Assembly (NCBI GenBank): GCA_947490265.1
Contig: CANLGQ010000012.1
Location: forward strand, 1-32,134
Origin: Pseudomonadota bacterium
GTDB lineage: Bacteria > Myxococcota_A > UBA796 > GCA-2862545
Length of the DNA: 32,134 bases
Direction: 5' to 3'
Shown here in pieces: positions 19,812 through 29,484 of this stretch (its first letter is position 1; every line of letters starts with the position of its first letter). The translations under genes were made by a program, and so were the position numbers. A model generated the notes under the pieces. The model saw nothing but the letters and a program-made list of their open reading frames with translations. It was not told the origin of the DNA and did no database searches.

Positions 19812-21831
19812 CGGACGCTGGCCGAGAATTATCGGCGTTGGATGTCTGATTCTTGTCGGCGTGGGAATCGGTGTCCCGGCTGGGGCCCTCGCCCTGTACT
19901 GGCGACACGCGGCGGAGGCGCAGCGGCTCGCGGAGGAGGCGCAGGCGGCGAAGGCCAAGGAGGAGTTCAGTCCGGTCCTCGAGCGCATGACGGCGGAGGA
20001 CGCGGCCTACGACATCGACACCACGATCAGGGTGCTCCACGAGATCGACTACGCGATGGCCGCGCATCGGACCCCGACCGAAATGCTCTCGCTGATGGCG
20101 GGCACCGACTACCGAGACGTCGCGCCCGACGTGCTCGAGAAGCGGAAGGAGCTCGTGGAGATCCTGTTCGAGCTGTATTCTCGGCAGACGCGGATCGAAG
20201 ATCAACAGGCGCTGTTCGAGCTGACCGGAGAGCTGGTGCTGTCGACGCTCTCGGTGGTCGCGGTGTCGGGGTCGATGGAGGGGATCCCGCACGGGACGCT
20301 GTCGGTCGACCGGAAGGCAGCCCAGGCGCTCCTCGCCGACGTCAAGGCGGACCGGGTGCTGCGGGCCGACCTGCTCGAGGACATCGACGAGCTGGAGGGA
20401 AGGTTACTCCAAGCGAACATCGAGTATGCCAACACCTGGCGCAAGTACGTGGAGGAGTGGGACCGGCTGTGCATCCTGCGCGATCGCGCCTACCTGGCGT
20501 CGCGCGACGCCGATTGGGACACGGTCGTGGCCACGACGGACGAGGCCATTCGGCTCGCTCCGCTCGAGCGGGAGGCCCACTTGCTCGGTGCGATGGCACG
20601 GATCGAGCAGGGAACGCCTGAATCTATCGAAGCGGCGACGCATCTCCTCGAGGACTACCTCGCGCACCACCCGGACGCGGCGGCGCCGGCCTTCCTGCTG
20701 CTGGGCGCTGCCGAGGAGAAGCGCGGAAACCTGCCCGGCAGCCGACTTCACCTTCAGCAGGCCGCCGCCTACTACCCGAAGCAGGCCGCCCAGCTCGGCG
20801 AGATGCTCGATCCCTACCGACAGCGTGCCTTTCTGCGGCAGTCGCGGGAGGGCGGCTCCATCCTCGAAGAGTACAAGGCCACGATGCTGGGGGCCGGGTA
20901 CTTCAGCCCCGACCTTCAGCTCGCCAAGGCCCTGTTCGCAGCCGGTGACTTCCACGGTGGGAAGCAGAAGGTGCTGGATCACTTCGCCCGGCGGCGGGCG
21001 CAGGGGCAATGGGACTTCCTGCTCTCGGACATCGACTACGCCCACGATCTCCTCGGGGGCGAATTCCGAGAGATCTTCCCAGAGGAGTCCTACCTGGATT
21101 TGAAGGTCGCTCCTACGCTGTGGGGCGACCAGATCAAGGTCTCGGTCGTCAATCGCTCGAGTCGCACCGTCCACAACGCGACGCTCGTGCTGTGCGTCCA
21201 CTTCACCGACATGCTCGCCGGGGATTACGAACCGTTCACCGCCGACAAGACGATGCCAGCGGTGATGGGAGGCGAGACGACCGATTTCGGAACGATGACG
21301 CTCTCGGCGGAGATCCTCGGGAAGACTCGAACGGTGGAGGACGTCGTGAGCCACCGGGCGATTCTCGTCACCGACGAGGCCGTGCTGTGGATCGACACCG
21401 ACGAGTTCAAGATCGCCGAGGCGGACGCCTTTCGCCGCGCCCGCGAGCAGGGCCAACCGACTCCCGAGCAGCGGACTGCCTGGCATCGGCGGATGGAGAG
21501 CGATCTCGGCGACGCCGCGAAAGACGTGCTGATCCACGGCGCTGCCGAGGTCGTGCCCCGATATGGGGCCGATGACCTTGCGTTTGAACTCCCCGAGGGC
21601 CTGGCGATCTTTCGGCCGAACTTTCGGCTGGAGTATGGCGACGCAGTGCTCGTGCCGGATCAGAATGTCATCGAAAACGGCAAGATCAAGTTGGTGTTTT
21701 CGGGCGTGGACAATCTGGACGCCGACGGGGCGGTGCCCCGGGACGCCGTGCTCGTGCTGTCGAGCGTGTTCGGCGAGTGGCGGCTCACGTGGAAGCCCGG
21801 TCAGGGCTGGAAGCCAATTCTCGGCGGCTAA
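19804..21831 (+). CDS. Membrane-anchored protein with TPR-like repeats
   Basis: N-terminal TM (IIGVGCLILVGVGIGVPAGALALYW), coiled-coil/TPR-like region (VVATTDEAIRLAPLEREAHLLGAMARIEQG), beta-rich C-terminus; ATG at 19804 overlaps the upstream gene. Confidence 0.72.
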   Translation: MTSGRWPRIIGVGCLILVGVGIGVPAGALALYWRHAAEAQRLAEEAQAAKAKEEFSPVLERMTAEDAAYDIDTTIRVLHEIDYAMAAHRTPTEMLSLMAGTDYRDVAPDVLEKRKELVEILFELYSRQTRIEDQQALFELTGELVLSTLSVVAVSGSMEGIPHGTLSVDRKAAQALLADVKADRVLRADLLEDIDELEGRLLQANIEYANTWRKYVEEWDRLCILRDRAYLASRDADWDTVVATTDEAIRLAPLEREAHLLGAMARIEQGTPESIEAATHLLEDYLAHHPDAAAPAFLLLGAAEEKRGNLPGSRLHLQQAAAYYPKQAAQLGEMLDPYRQRAFLRQSREGGSILEEYKATMLGAGYFSPDLQLAKALFAAGDFHGGKQKVLDHFARRRAQGQWDFLLSDIDYAHDLLGGEFREIFPEESYLDLKVAPTLWGDQIKVSVVNRSSRTVHNATLVLCVHFTDMLAGDYEPFTADKTMPAVMGGETTDFGTMTLSAEILGKTRTVEDVVSHRAILVTDEAVLWIDTDEFKIAEADAFRRAREQGQPTPEQRTAWHRRMESDLGDAAKDVLIHGAAEVVPRYGADDLAFELPEGLAIFRPNFRLEYGDAVLVPDQNVIENGKIKLVFSGVDNLDADGAVPRDAVLVLSSVFGEWRLTWKPGQGWKPILGG

Positions 21832-21837
21832 CGCCAA

Positions 21838-22710
21838 CTACCACTGCGGCGGACGCCACTCGTGGTGCGGCTCTTGCCGCCCGAGGAAGCCGATCACCGC
21901 CAGGGCGAACGCGTCGGGGGCATCGAGGTGCGGGAAATGACCGGTGGGGAGCCGAATGACCTTGCCGTTGACCTGGTTGGCGGAGGACTGGGCGAGCGAG
22001 ACCGGGGACCACTTGTCGCCCTCCCCCCAGATCACGAGCGTGGGGGCCTGGACTTCGCCGCGGGCCTTCGGGGCGTCGGGCGCGCGATAGTGTCGGAGCA
22101 TCGCACCGACCGCACCTTCGCGGTACCAGGCGTCGCGGTAGGCCGCGAGGTCGGCCTCGGTGAGCGCGCCGGGTTTGACGTGGCTCTGAAAGCCCCGGGA
22201 GAGTAGCCGGTAGTTGGCCCACCAGAGGTTCGCCTCCATGAACAGCGGGAACAGCCGGAGGGCGCCGGCTCCCGGCATGGGGGAGAACGTGGGGCGGCCG
22301 ACGGCGGGGTGGGGCGCGCACACCGCGACGAGCTGGCTCACCCGCTGGGGGTGATCCATCGCGGTCCGCCATGCGATGGCGCCGCCGAGGTCGTGGCCGA
22401 TGACCGCGGCCCGGTCCACGTGCAGCTTGTCGAGCACGCCGACGACGTCTCCCGCGAGGACGTCGAGGCGGTAGGCAGCGGGGTCCTTTGGCTTCTCGGA
22501 GAGGCCGAAGCCCCGGATGTCGATCGCCACGCACCGCCAACCGGCGGCGTGGAGCACGGGGATCACGTGTCGCCACGCGTACCAGCTCTCCGGGAAGCCG
22601 TGGAGCAGCAAAGCGGTCGGCGCGTCGTCGATGGTGCGGCTCACCCGGACCCGCAGGTTCACACCCTGGATCGCGAAGTTGTAGTCGAACATCGGGGGAA
22701 GCGCGGTCAA
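21838..22710 (-). CDS. Alpha/beta hydrolase (epoxide hydrolase-like)
   Basis: LLLHGFPESWYAWRHVIPVL, DIRGFGLSEKP, VIGHDLGGAIAWR, LPTGHFPHLDAPDAFA. Confidence 0.92.
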   Translation of the reverse strand: MTALPPMFDYNFAIQGVNLRVRVSRTIDDAPTALLLHGFPESWYAWRHVIPVLHAAGWRCVAIDIRGFGLSEKPKDPAAYRLDVLAGDVVGVLDKLHVDRAAVIGHDLGGAIAWRTAMDHPQRVSQLVAVCAPHPAVGRPTFSPMPGAGALRLFPLFMEANLWWANYRLLSRGFQSHVKPGALTEADLAAYRDAWYREGAVGAMLRHYRAPDAPKARGEVQAPTLVIWGEGDKWSPVSLAQSSANQVNGKVIRLPTGHFPHLDAPDAFALAVIGFLGRQEPHHEWRPPQW

Positions 22711-22732
22711 CTTGACTCCTGTGCCGGCGTCC

Positions 22733-23203
22733 CTAACCGACGAACCGCGCGGTGGCCGCAGCGAGCACCTTTTCCGCGTGGCCTTCGACCTGAACCTTGG
22801 GCCAGTGCAGGACCAGCACGCCCGCTGCGTCGAACAGGAACGTGGACCTGAGAATGCCCAGCACCTTCTTGCCGTACATCATCTTCTCCCCCCACGCGCC
22901 GAGTTCTCCGAGGACGGCCTTCTCCGGGTCGGACAGCAACGGGATCGTCAGCCCATACTTCGCTCGGAACTTGTACTGTGAGGCGACCTTATCGGCCGAG
23001 ATGCCGTACACGGCCACCCCGATGGCCGCGAAGTCGGCCTGCAGATCGCGAAATGCGCAGGCCTCCTTGGTGCAGCCCGGGGTGTCGGCCCGCGGGTAGG
23101 CGAAGATCACCACCGGCTTGCCCCGCAGGCTGGACCACTGGACGGCGGTTCCGCTGTCGTCTTGGAGGGTGAAGTCGGTCAGGGTGGAACCGGCAGCGAT
23201 CAT
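22733..23203 (-). CDS. bcp: Thiol peroxidase, Bcp-type peroxiredoxin
   Basis: VVIFAYPRADTPGCTKEACAFRDLQADF with peroxidatic Cys; ATG at 23203 overlaps the upstream stop (ATGA). Confidence 0.92.
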   Translation of the reverse strand: MIAAGSTLTDFTLQDDSGTAVQWSSLRGKPVVIFAYPRADTPGCTKEACAFRDLQADFAAIGVAVYGISADKVASQYKFRAKYGLTIPLLSDPEKAVLGELGAWGEKMMYGKKVLGILRSTFLFDAAGVLVLHWPKVQVEGHAEKVLAAATARFVG

Positions 23204-26200
23204 GCGCGCCTCCTTCGGAGCAGCAGGGCGCCGACCAGGGCGAACGCGGCGATCCCCGTCGGGTTGCCCGGCGCGCCGGATGCGCAGCCGCATCCCGAGG
23301 AGCCGGTCGGGCTCGCTTCCGTCGGATCGCGATCGGTGACCGGCAGGTCGGTGTCGGTTTCGGTGGCATCGACCCCGTCACAATCCTGGTCGATCCCGTC
23401 GCCCGCGATCTCCGTCCCGCCTGGGTTCGAGGCCGGGTCGGTGTCGTCGCAGTCGGTCGCCTCGACCGACTCCTCGGGGTCGTCGCAGTCGAGATCGGCG
23501 CTGACGAGCGGGTTCCCGTCCTCTGCGCCGAAGCCGTCGCCATCGCCGTCTTCGAAGCAGAGCAACGTGCCGTCGCAGTCCTCGTCGACCTCGTTCCCCG
23601 CCGCCTCCACCCCCGACGGGTTGACCGGATTGGCGCTGTCGTCACAGTCGCCGTCGACGGGCGACTCCCCCGGGTCGTCGCAGTCGAGGTCGGCGCTCGG
23701 GACAGGATTGGTTGCGTCGCCGAAGCCGTCGAGGTCGGCGTCGGAGAAGCAGGAATCGACGCCGTCGCAGTCCTGATCGATCCCATCGCCGACGATTTCG
23801 GGCGCATCGGGCGCGAGGTCGGGGTTCAGATCGTCACAGTCGTCGCTGGAGAGCGACTCGAGCGGGTCGGTGCAGTCGGGGTCGTCCGAGGCGAGGGTCG
23901 CCGGGGTGCCGTGCCCATCGCCGTCCTCGTCGAGGTAACAGGTCTCCCCGCCGTCGCAGTCCTGATCGATCCCATCGCCGATTACTTCGATTCCGCCCGG
24001 GAAGGCGTCGGACGCCGTGTCGTCGCAGTCCAGGGTGTCGCCGCTCTCGCCAGGGTCGCTGCAGTCGAGATCCACGCTCCCGACCGGTATCGCGACGCCG
24101 AACGTGTCGCCGTCGGCGTCGGTCCAGCAGGTGTCGCCGCCGTCGCAGTCCTGGTCGAGGCCGTCGCCAACCACCTCGAGCGCGGTGGGGAACACTGCGG
24201 CGTCGCTGTCGTCGCAGTCCTCGTCGAGATCGAACTCTCCGGGGTCGGTGCAGTCCAGGTCAGCGCTGGAGAAGAGGAGGAGATCGCTCGCGAACCCGTC
24301 GCCGTCGCCGTCGCCGTAGCAAGCGTCGCCCTGGTCGCAGTCCTGGTCGATGCCGTCGACGGGGACGTCGGGAGCCCCTGGCGCGATCCGGTCGTTGGTG
24401 TCGTCGCAATCGCCGGGGAGGCTGCTGCGCGAGCCGCCGTCGTCGCAGTCGAGCGCGTTGTCGACCACGATCGACAGGTCGTCGCCGTACGTGTCGCCGT
24501 CGAGATCGGCATAGCAACTGTCACTGTCGTCACAATCCTGATCGAGTCCGTCGCCCACGACCTCGGTCGCGCCGGGGTACACCGCCCCGTCGTCGTCGTC
24601 GCAGTCGTCGGCGACCGCCGCCTCCCCGAGTTCGAGGCAGTCGAGGTCGATGCTCTCGATCAGGGTTCCGCCGGCATAGCCGTCGCCGTCGCCGTCGCCG
24701 TAGCAGGTGTCTCCCGCGTCGCAGTCCTGGTCGATCCCGTCGGCCGGGACCTCGGGTGCGCCGGGCCCGATCGCCCCGGCGAGGTCGTTGCAGTCGCCGC
24801 CGAGCGAGCTCCACGGTCCTCCGTCGTCGCAGTCGAGCGCGTTGTCGTCGACCACCACCGCCGAGTCGCCGTAGCCGTCGGCGTCGAGGTCCTGGTAGCA
24901 ACTGTCGTTGTTGTCGCAGTCCTGGTCGGCACCGTCGCCAATGATCTCGTTTCCACCAGGGAAGAGGAGGGGGTTAGCGTCGTCGCAGTCACCAGTGACT
25001 GCGGCCTCGTAGGGCGCCGTGCAGGCGGCATCGGGGCTGGTGACCACGAACGTGCCGGCGTCATCTCCGTCGCCGTCGAAGTAACAGAGGTAGAACCCAT
25101 CACAGTTGCTGTCGACCCCGCTCGCGACGACCTCCGGCAGGCCCAGGCCGACGGCGGAATCGCTTGGATCGCAGTCGCCGTCGTTCTCCGATTCCGCGGG
25201 ATCGAGACAGCCGTTTCCGCCGAGGTCGATCACGAGGAGGATGGGATCGCCTGAGCCGTCGGAGTCCTTGTCGGCAAAGCAGGCATCGAACGTGTCGCAG
25301 TCCTGATCGACGCCATCGACGGGGATCTCGCCGGCGTTCGGATGGGTGAGCGGATCGCCGTCGTCGCAGTCGTCGAGGTTCAACACGCGGTCGGACCGCG
25401 GGGTGCAGGACGACACCACGTCGCCCACGTCGCCCCACCCGTCGCCGTCGGCGTCGGCGTACCAGTCGAGCGCGGTGCAGGGGACCTCGCACAGGTAATG
25501 AAGGCTGTCGGAGCAGGCGCGATCGAACCACGTGTCTTCGCCATTGTTGTCGTCCGACGTGATCGCGCAGTCTTGCTGAGTACCCCCCCCGCCGTTGTCC
25601 GGTTGGCCAGTGTTCCAATCGTCGAAAGCAAAGGGCGTGCCATCTGCCCAGATGAAGGTGTCTTCAACGACGAGATCTTCGAGACCGATCCAGAAGCCCA
25701 CGGACGGGTCGACCCGGTCGACCAGTTGATCGGCGGCGGCGTCTTCGGCCGCGCTCGTGAGCGAGGCCAGGGCGTAGCCGAGTCCGTCACACGCGACCTC
25801 CGCCTGGGGTTGGGTGCCGAGGTCGTTGCAGGCGAGGTAGGCGGAATCTCCGTAGCGCAGCGCCAGGCAGTCCTCGGGCGAGCCCTCGCACACCGCGTCG
25901 TTGTCCACGATGCCGTCGCAGTCGTCGTCGAGGCCGTTGCAGGTCTCGAGCTCGCCCGGAGAGACCGAGCCGAGCCCGTCGTCGCAGTCGGCCGCGTTGG
26001 TCACCAGGTTGGCGGCGATCGGCCCACAGGCCTGCTGGACGCTTGCGGCGGTGGGGTCGCCATAGCCATCGGCGTCGGCGTCGGCGTAGAGGGTGAGGGT
26101 CAGCGGGTCGGCCGTGCCGTCGCAGTCGCTGTCGATCCCGTCGCAGGCCTCGGGGGCGTGGGGAAAAACCGCGGCGTCGGCATCGTCGCAGTCCCCCGAG

Positions 26201-27630
26201 AGAAGCGCGCCGTCCAGCGGCGGGTCATAGTCGCACGCCTCGGTGGCGAGGCTCGCGTCGCCGAAACCGTCGCCATCGGCGTCGGTGTACCAGGTGACGA
26301 GGTCGCAGCGCTCGCAGAGGAAGTCGTGCGTGGTTGTGCAGTCTTCGTCGTTCCACGAGCCGGAGGCGGGGAGGAACTCGCCGCAGTCCTCCCCGTTGAA
26401 ATCGTTCGGCTCGCCGTTGGCCCAGTTGACATAGACGGTGTCCACCGGGGCCCTCCAGCCCCACCCGTCTTCGAGGGCCTGGTCGTCCAAGCCGATCCAA
26501 TGGGACTCGGTGTCCCCTGAGACGGCGATGCCTGCCACCAACGCGGCGTTCTCGGTGTTGGAACCGATGACCGCCGCGAAGTAGCGCCCTCCGGACAGGC
26601 CGCGGCAGTTGTTCACCGCCGTGTCGTACGTGGCGTTGGTCTCGCACGACAGGTAGGTCGAGTCGTCGGCCGCGAACGGGGTGCAGCCGAACCCGCAGTT
26701 CAGGCCATCATCGGCCACCCCGGTGCAGTTCTGGTCGACGCCGTCGCAGGTGGCCGCTTCGAGACTGCCCGGTCCGATCGCGGCATCCGTCGGTTCGCAA
26801 TCGCCGTCGGCCACCGCGAAGCCGTCGCCGTCCCAGTCCTGGTCGGGCAGCCCGCTCGCCAGCCCTGCTGCCCCGTCTCCGCACTCGCCTCGTCCCCCCG
26901 CCACCGCGACGTCGCAGACCCGCCCGGTGCTGTCCCACCCCAGCTCCACGATGCCGCCGCCGCCGCCGCCCCCGTGGCTCTGACCCGAGGCCCCGTCGCC
27001 GCCCTTCGCCTCGATCCGGCCGTCGCACAGCAGCGTGTCGGCCTCGAGGAACACCGATCCCCCGGCCCCACCGCCGCCTCCGCCCCATCCGCCCGGCTGC
27101 CCCGGGTCTCCGTTTACCTCGATGGTTCCGAGGATCTGGACGATCTCCGCCGCGATGTGGAGCGCGGCCCCGCCGGCCCCCCCTGCCGCGAGCGCCGTGC
27201 CGTCGGTGACCCCGCCGCCCGGCTGTCCCTGCTCGATCAGCCCATCGCTGCTGTTTCCGACCAGCGCACCGCCTGCCGAGACTTGCACCAGGCAGGTCGC
27301 GTCGAACCCCGCTCCGCCGATCCCGCCATGCCCGCCGCCGCCCCCGGCGTCGTCGGCCATGCCCCCACCAGAAACGCCTGAGCCCCCGCCGAACACGCCC
27401 TGGACGCCGCCGCCGGTCCCAACGATCCGCGAGGTCGCGTCCACGAAGACCGAGCGCGCGGTGAGGTGGAGCGTGCCGTTCACATGCAGCACCCCGCCGT
27501 TGACGATCCGGACGTTGTCGTAGAGGAAGAGGCCGCCGAGGGTGTCGTCGGGGTTCGCTCCCGCGCCATCGATCTCGAGGTCGGCCGCCCATCCTTGCGC
27601 GGAGAGCAGCAACAGTATCAGCGCGGTCAT
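23200..27630 (-). CDS. Large surface protein: Gly-rich beta-helix-like N-terminus, two C-type lectin-like domains, about 14 MopE-like Asp-rich repeats, MYXO-CTERM-type tail
   Basis: Signal peptide; CTL signatures HWIGLDD...WNDEDCTTTHDFLCE and FWIGLEDL...YLCEVPC; repeats EVVGDGLDQDCDG; C-terminus GSSGCGCASGAPGNPTGIAAFALVGALLLRRRRA. Confidence 0.9.
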   Translation of the reverse strand: MTALILLLLSAQGWAADLEIDGAGANPDDTLGGLFLYDNVRIVNGGVLHVNGTLHLTARSVFVDATSRIVGTGGGVQGVFGGGSGVSGGGMADDAGGGGGHGGIGGAGFDATCLVQVSAGGALVGNSSDGLIEQGQPGGGVTDGTALAAGGAGGAALHIAAEIVQILGTIEVNGDPGQPGGWGGGGGGAGGSVFLEADTLLCDGRIEAKGGDGASGQSHGGGGGGGIVELGWDSTGRVCDVAVAGGRGECGDGAAGLASGLPDQDWDGDGFAVADGDCEPTDAAIGPGSLEAATCDGVDQNCTGVADDGLNCGFGCTPFAADDSTYLSCETNATYDTAVNNCRGLSGGRYFAAVIGSNTENAALVAGIAVSGDTESHWIGLDDQALEDGWGWRAPVDTVYVNWANGEPNDFNGEDCGEFLPASGSWNDEDCTTTHDFLCERCDLVTWYTDADGDGFGDASLATEACDYDPPLDGALLSGDCDDADAAVFPHAPEACDGIDSDCDGTADPLTLTLYADADADGYGDPTAASVQQACGPIAANLVTNAADCDDGLGSVSPGELETCNGLDDDCDGIVDNDAVCEGSPEDCLALRYGDSAYLACNDLGTQPQAEVACDGLGYALASLTSAAEDAAADQLVDRVDPSVGFWIGLEDLVVEDTFIWADGTPFAFDDWNTGQPDNGGGGTQQDCAITSDDNNGEDTWFDRACSDSLHYLCEVPCTALDWYADADGDGWGDVGDVVSSCTPRSDRVLNLDDCDDGDPLTHPNAGEIPVDGVDQDCDTFDACFADKDSDGSGDPILLVIDLGGNGCLDPAESENDGDCDPSDSAVGLGLPEVVASGVDSNCDGFYLCYFDGDGDDAGTFVVTSPDAACTAPYEAAVTGDCDDANPLLFPGGNEIIGDGADQDCDNNDSCYQDLDADGYGDSAVVVDDNALDCDDGGPWSSLGGDCNDLAGAIGPGAPEVPADGIDQDCDAGDTCYGDGDGDGYAGGTLIESIDLDCLELGEAAVADDCDDDDGAVYPGATEVVGDGLDQDCDDSDSCYADLDGDTYGDDLSIVVDNALDCDDGGSRSSLPGDCDDTNDRIAPGAPDVPVDGIDQDCDQGDACYGDGDGDGFASDLLLFSSADLDCTDPGEFDLDEDCDDSDAAVFPTALEVVGDGLDQDCDGGDTCWTDADGDTFGVAIPVGSVDLDCSDPGESGDTLDCDDTASDAFPGGIEVIGDGIDQDCDGGETCYLDEDGDGHGTPATLASDDPDCTDPLESLSSDDCDDLNPDLAPDAPEIVGDGIDQDCDGVDSCFSDADLDGFGDATNPVPSADLDCDDPGESPVDGDCDDSANPVNPSGVEAAGNEVDEDCDGTLLCFEDGDGDGFGAEDGNPLVSADLDCDDPEESVEATDCDDTDPASNPGGTEIAGDGIDQDCDGVDATETDTDLPVTDRDPTEASPTGSSGCGCASGAPGNPTGIAAFALVGALLLRRRRA

Positions 27631-27688
27631 GGGTACCCCTCGGCCCGTGGAGTGTACAGGAGGCGGCAGCCGATCCGCGACCCGGCGG

Positions 27689-29209
27689 TCACTCCTCCAC
27701 GTCGAACGAGGGGATCCGCGTCGAGCGGAACGTCTGCCACGGGGTGTGCGGGGTGTCGGGCCCCCAGGCGTCGAGGTCCCAGACGACCTCGTTCGACTTC
27801 GGATCGATCTCGACGACCCGAAGGGACGGGGAGGAGCGGCCCAGCTCAGGGTTCGAGACGTGCCCCTCCCAGAACACGAACGCGTAGGTGGCGAGCACGT
27901 TCCCGTTCGGCAGGTGGTCGGCGTCGCCCATCGCGCTGCTGTACACCGCCGGGTCGAGGTCGAAGGTCCAGGTGCGCTCGATGGTTCGGGCCTGCTGGTC
28001 GATGTGGTACTCGGCGACCCGCGACCAGGTCGCGCCGCCCGAGAGCGGTACGTCGGGCGTGAACGGCGCCGCCCGGTGGTTGCCGTTGTCGAACAGGAGC
28101 AGGTTGCCGTCTTCGGGCCGCCACTTGATCCCGTGTTGGTGCCAGAACCACCCGGGATCGTCGCCTACCGGTTCGAGGAGCGCGCTCGCCCAGGGTTCGT
28201 GCCAGTTCGCGTGGTTCCCGGCGATCCAGTTGACCTCCAGCGTGGTCTTGTCGAAGGACACCACCGCGTCCTGGTGGCGCACCGACACGACCCAGGCGTT
28301 GGCCGCTGCGTCGTCTTCGACCGCGTTGACGTGCGTCCAGTCCACCCCTCCAGGGAGTTGGTTGAGCGAGTCGTATCCAATGCGCTGGGGGTCGAGGATG
28401 TCCACCATGCGCCACCGATTGGCGATGGCCCCGGTCTCGGGCTCTACCTCGATGAGTTCGTCGCCCACGACGGTGGTGGGAACGAGTTCGTACGGAACGA
28501 GTTCGCTGCTGGGCAGCGCCGGCAAGTCGGCTGGGTTCTGCGTCATGGTGAGGAAGTTGCCGGTTTCCGTCCTGCGTAGTTCGTGATGCAGTTCCTGAGC
28601 GTCGATGGCGATCCCGCGGGCCTCCTCAGCCCCGCTGCTCGTCCAGTCGCCGTAGATCCGGCCGAGCCAATCCAGGATCAGGATCTCGTTGTCATGGTGG
28701 GCGAGCAGGCGATCGCCTTCGAGTCGCACCTCGAGAAAGCGCTCGTTCGGAACCGAATACAGCCAGACGAGTTCGCCGAGGTCGTCGAGGACCGCCAGGT
28801 ATCGCGCGGTGCCGACCGAGGTGAGGGGAAGCAGCGTGAGGCCCGGCTCCATGCGCTGGACTTGCCGCACGCGCACGTCGATCTCGGGGAAGTTGGGGCC
28901 TACCGCAGCGGTGTGAAACACGATCGGGTCGATGGGGACGCTCCCCTCCGACGGGGTCTTCGACGTCAGCTCGATTGTCCACTCTCGATCGGCGTACAAC
29001 CCTGGAAGCTCGAGCTCGTGCACGGTGGCCGGGGGTCGGTCGAAGCTCCGAACGTGCTCGCCGTCGGTGGCGGTTCCGACGAGGCTGGTCGGCTCCTCGA
29101 ACGTGAGCGTGAGGAGTCGGGAAAATGGGCAGTTCGAGCTCGGTTGGGTGAGGTCCACCTGGGCCGGACTGGCGGGTCGTTGGCAGGCGAGGAGCAGCGC
29201 GAGGAGCAT
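27689..29209 (-). CDS. Arylsulfotransferase (ASST)-family lipoprotein
   Basis: Lipobox LLALLLAC; beta-propeller-like DDLGELVWLY, HHDNEILILD, WTHVNAV, VSVRHQDAVVSFDKTTLEVNWIAGNH, WFWHQHGIKW, LLLFDNGNHR. Confidence 0.8.
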   Translation of the reverse strand: MLLALLLACQRPASPAQVDLTQPSSNCPFSRLLTLTFEEPTSLVGTATDGEHVRSFDRPPATVHELELPGLYADREWTIELTSKTPSEGSVPIDPIVFHTAAVGPNFPEIDVRVRQVQRMEPGLTLLPLTSVGTARYLAVLDDLGELVWLYSVPNERFLEVRLEGDRLLAHHDNEILILDWLGRIYGDWTSSGAEEARGIAIDAQELHHELRRTETGNFLTMTQNPADLPALPSSELVPYELVPTTVVGDELIEVEPETGAIANRWRMVDILDPQRIGYDSLNQLPGGVDWTHVNAVEDDAAANAWVVSVRHQDAVVSFDKTTLEVNWIAGNHANWHEPWASALLEPVGDDPGWFWHQHGIKWRPEDGNLLLFDNGNHRAAPFTPDVPLSGGATWSRVAEYHIDQQARTIERTWTFDLDPAVYSSAMGDADHLPNGNVLATYAFVFWEGHVSNPELGRSSPSLRVVEIDPKSNEVVWDLDAWGPDTPHTPWQTFRSTRIPSFDVEE

Positions 29210-29315
29210 CCCGCTCGTTCTAACGCAGCGTTGCGCGGTCCGTCCCGATGTGTCGTCCGCGGTGGTCGAATGGAGGCCGAGTGCGCATCGTCGGACGAGC
29301 GGGACCGGAGGGGCG

Positions 29316-29447
29316 ATGGGCAAGGTCATGCTGGTGGTGGGGTTGGCGACGATCGGGCTGGCCTGGGGGATCGGGTCGAGCGGGTTGCCGGGGCCCTGGC
29401 TCGCCCAGTGGATGGAGCACTGGATCGGGGGCGGTTGGGCGACTTGA
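29316..29447 (+). CDS. Small single-TM protein (43 aa, MGKVMLVVGLATIGLAWGIGSSGLPGPWLAQWMEHWIGGGWAT)
   Basis: GGAGGGG Shine-Dalgarno-like sequence before the ATG; hydrophobic segment. Confidence 0.4.
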   Translation: MGKVMLVVGLATIGLAWGIGSSGLPGPWLAQWMEHWIGGGWAT

Positions 29448-29471
29448 CGGGGCCGGGCCGCGGCTTAGGTT
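29444..29471 (+). promoter_or_regulatory. Sigma-70-like promoter of ssrA
   Basis: TTGACG (29444-29449), 16-nt spacer, TAGGTT (29466-29471), 13 bp before the tmRNA 5' end. Confidence 0.6.
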
Positions 29472-29484
29472 TGCAGTACCTTTC

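Noticed and set aside
18570-19988. 472-aa minus-strand ORF
   Set aside because: Crosses two better-supported opposite-strand genes and an alternative frame of 18424..19035.
23712-25254. Long plus-strand ORFs (410 aa and 447 aa) rich in Arg or Val
   Set aside because: Antisense reading of the Asp-rich MopE-like repeats; no independent motif.
23350-25350. Periodic gtcgcagtcctggtcgatcccgtcg repeats resembling an array
   Set aside because: Imperfect coding repeats (DCDQDIGDG on the minus strand) with variable spacing and no CRISPR-like spacers.
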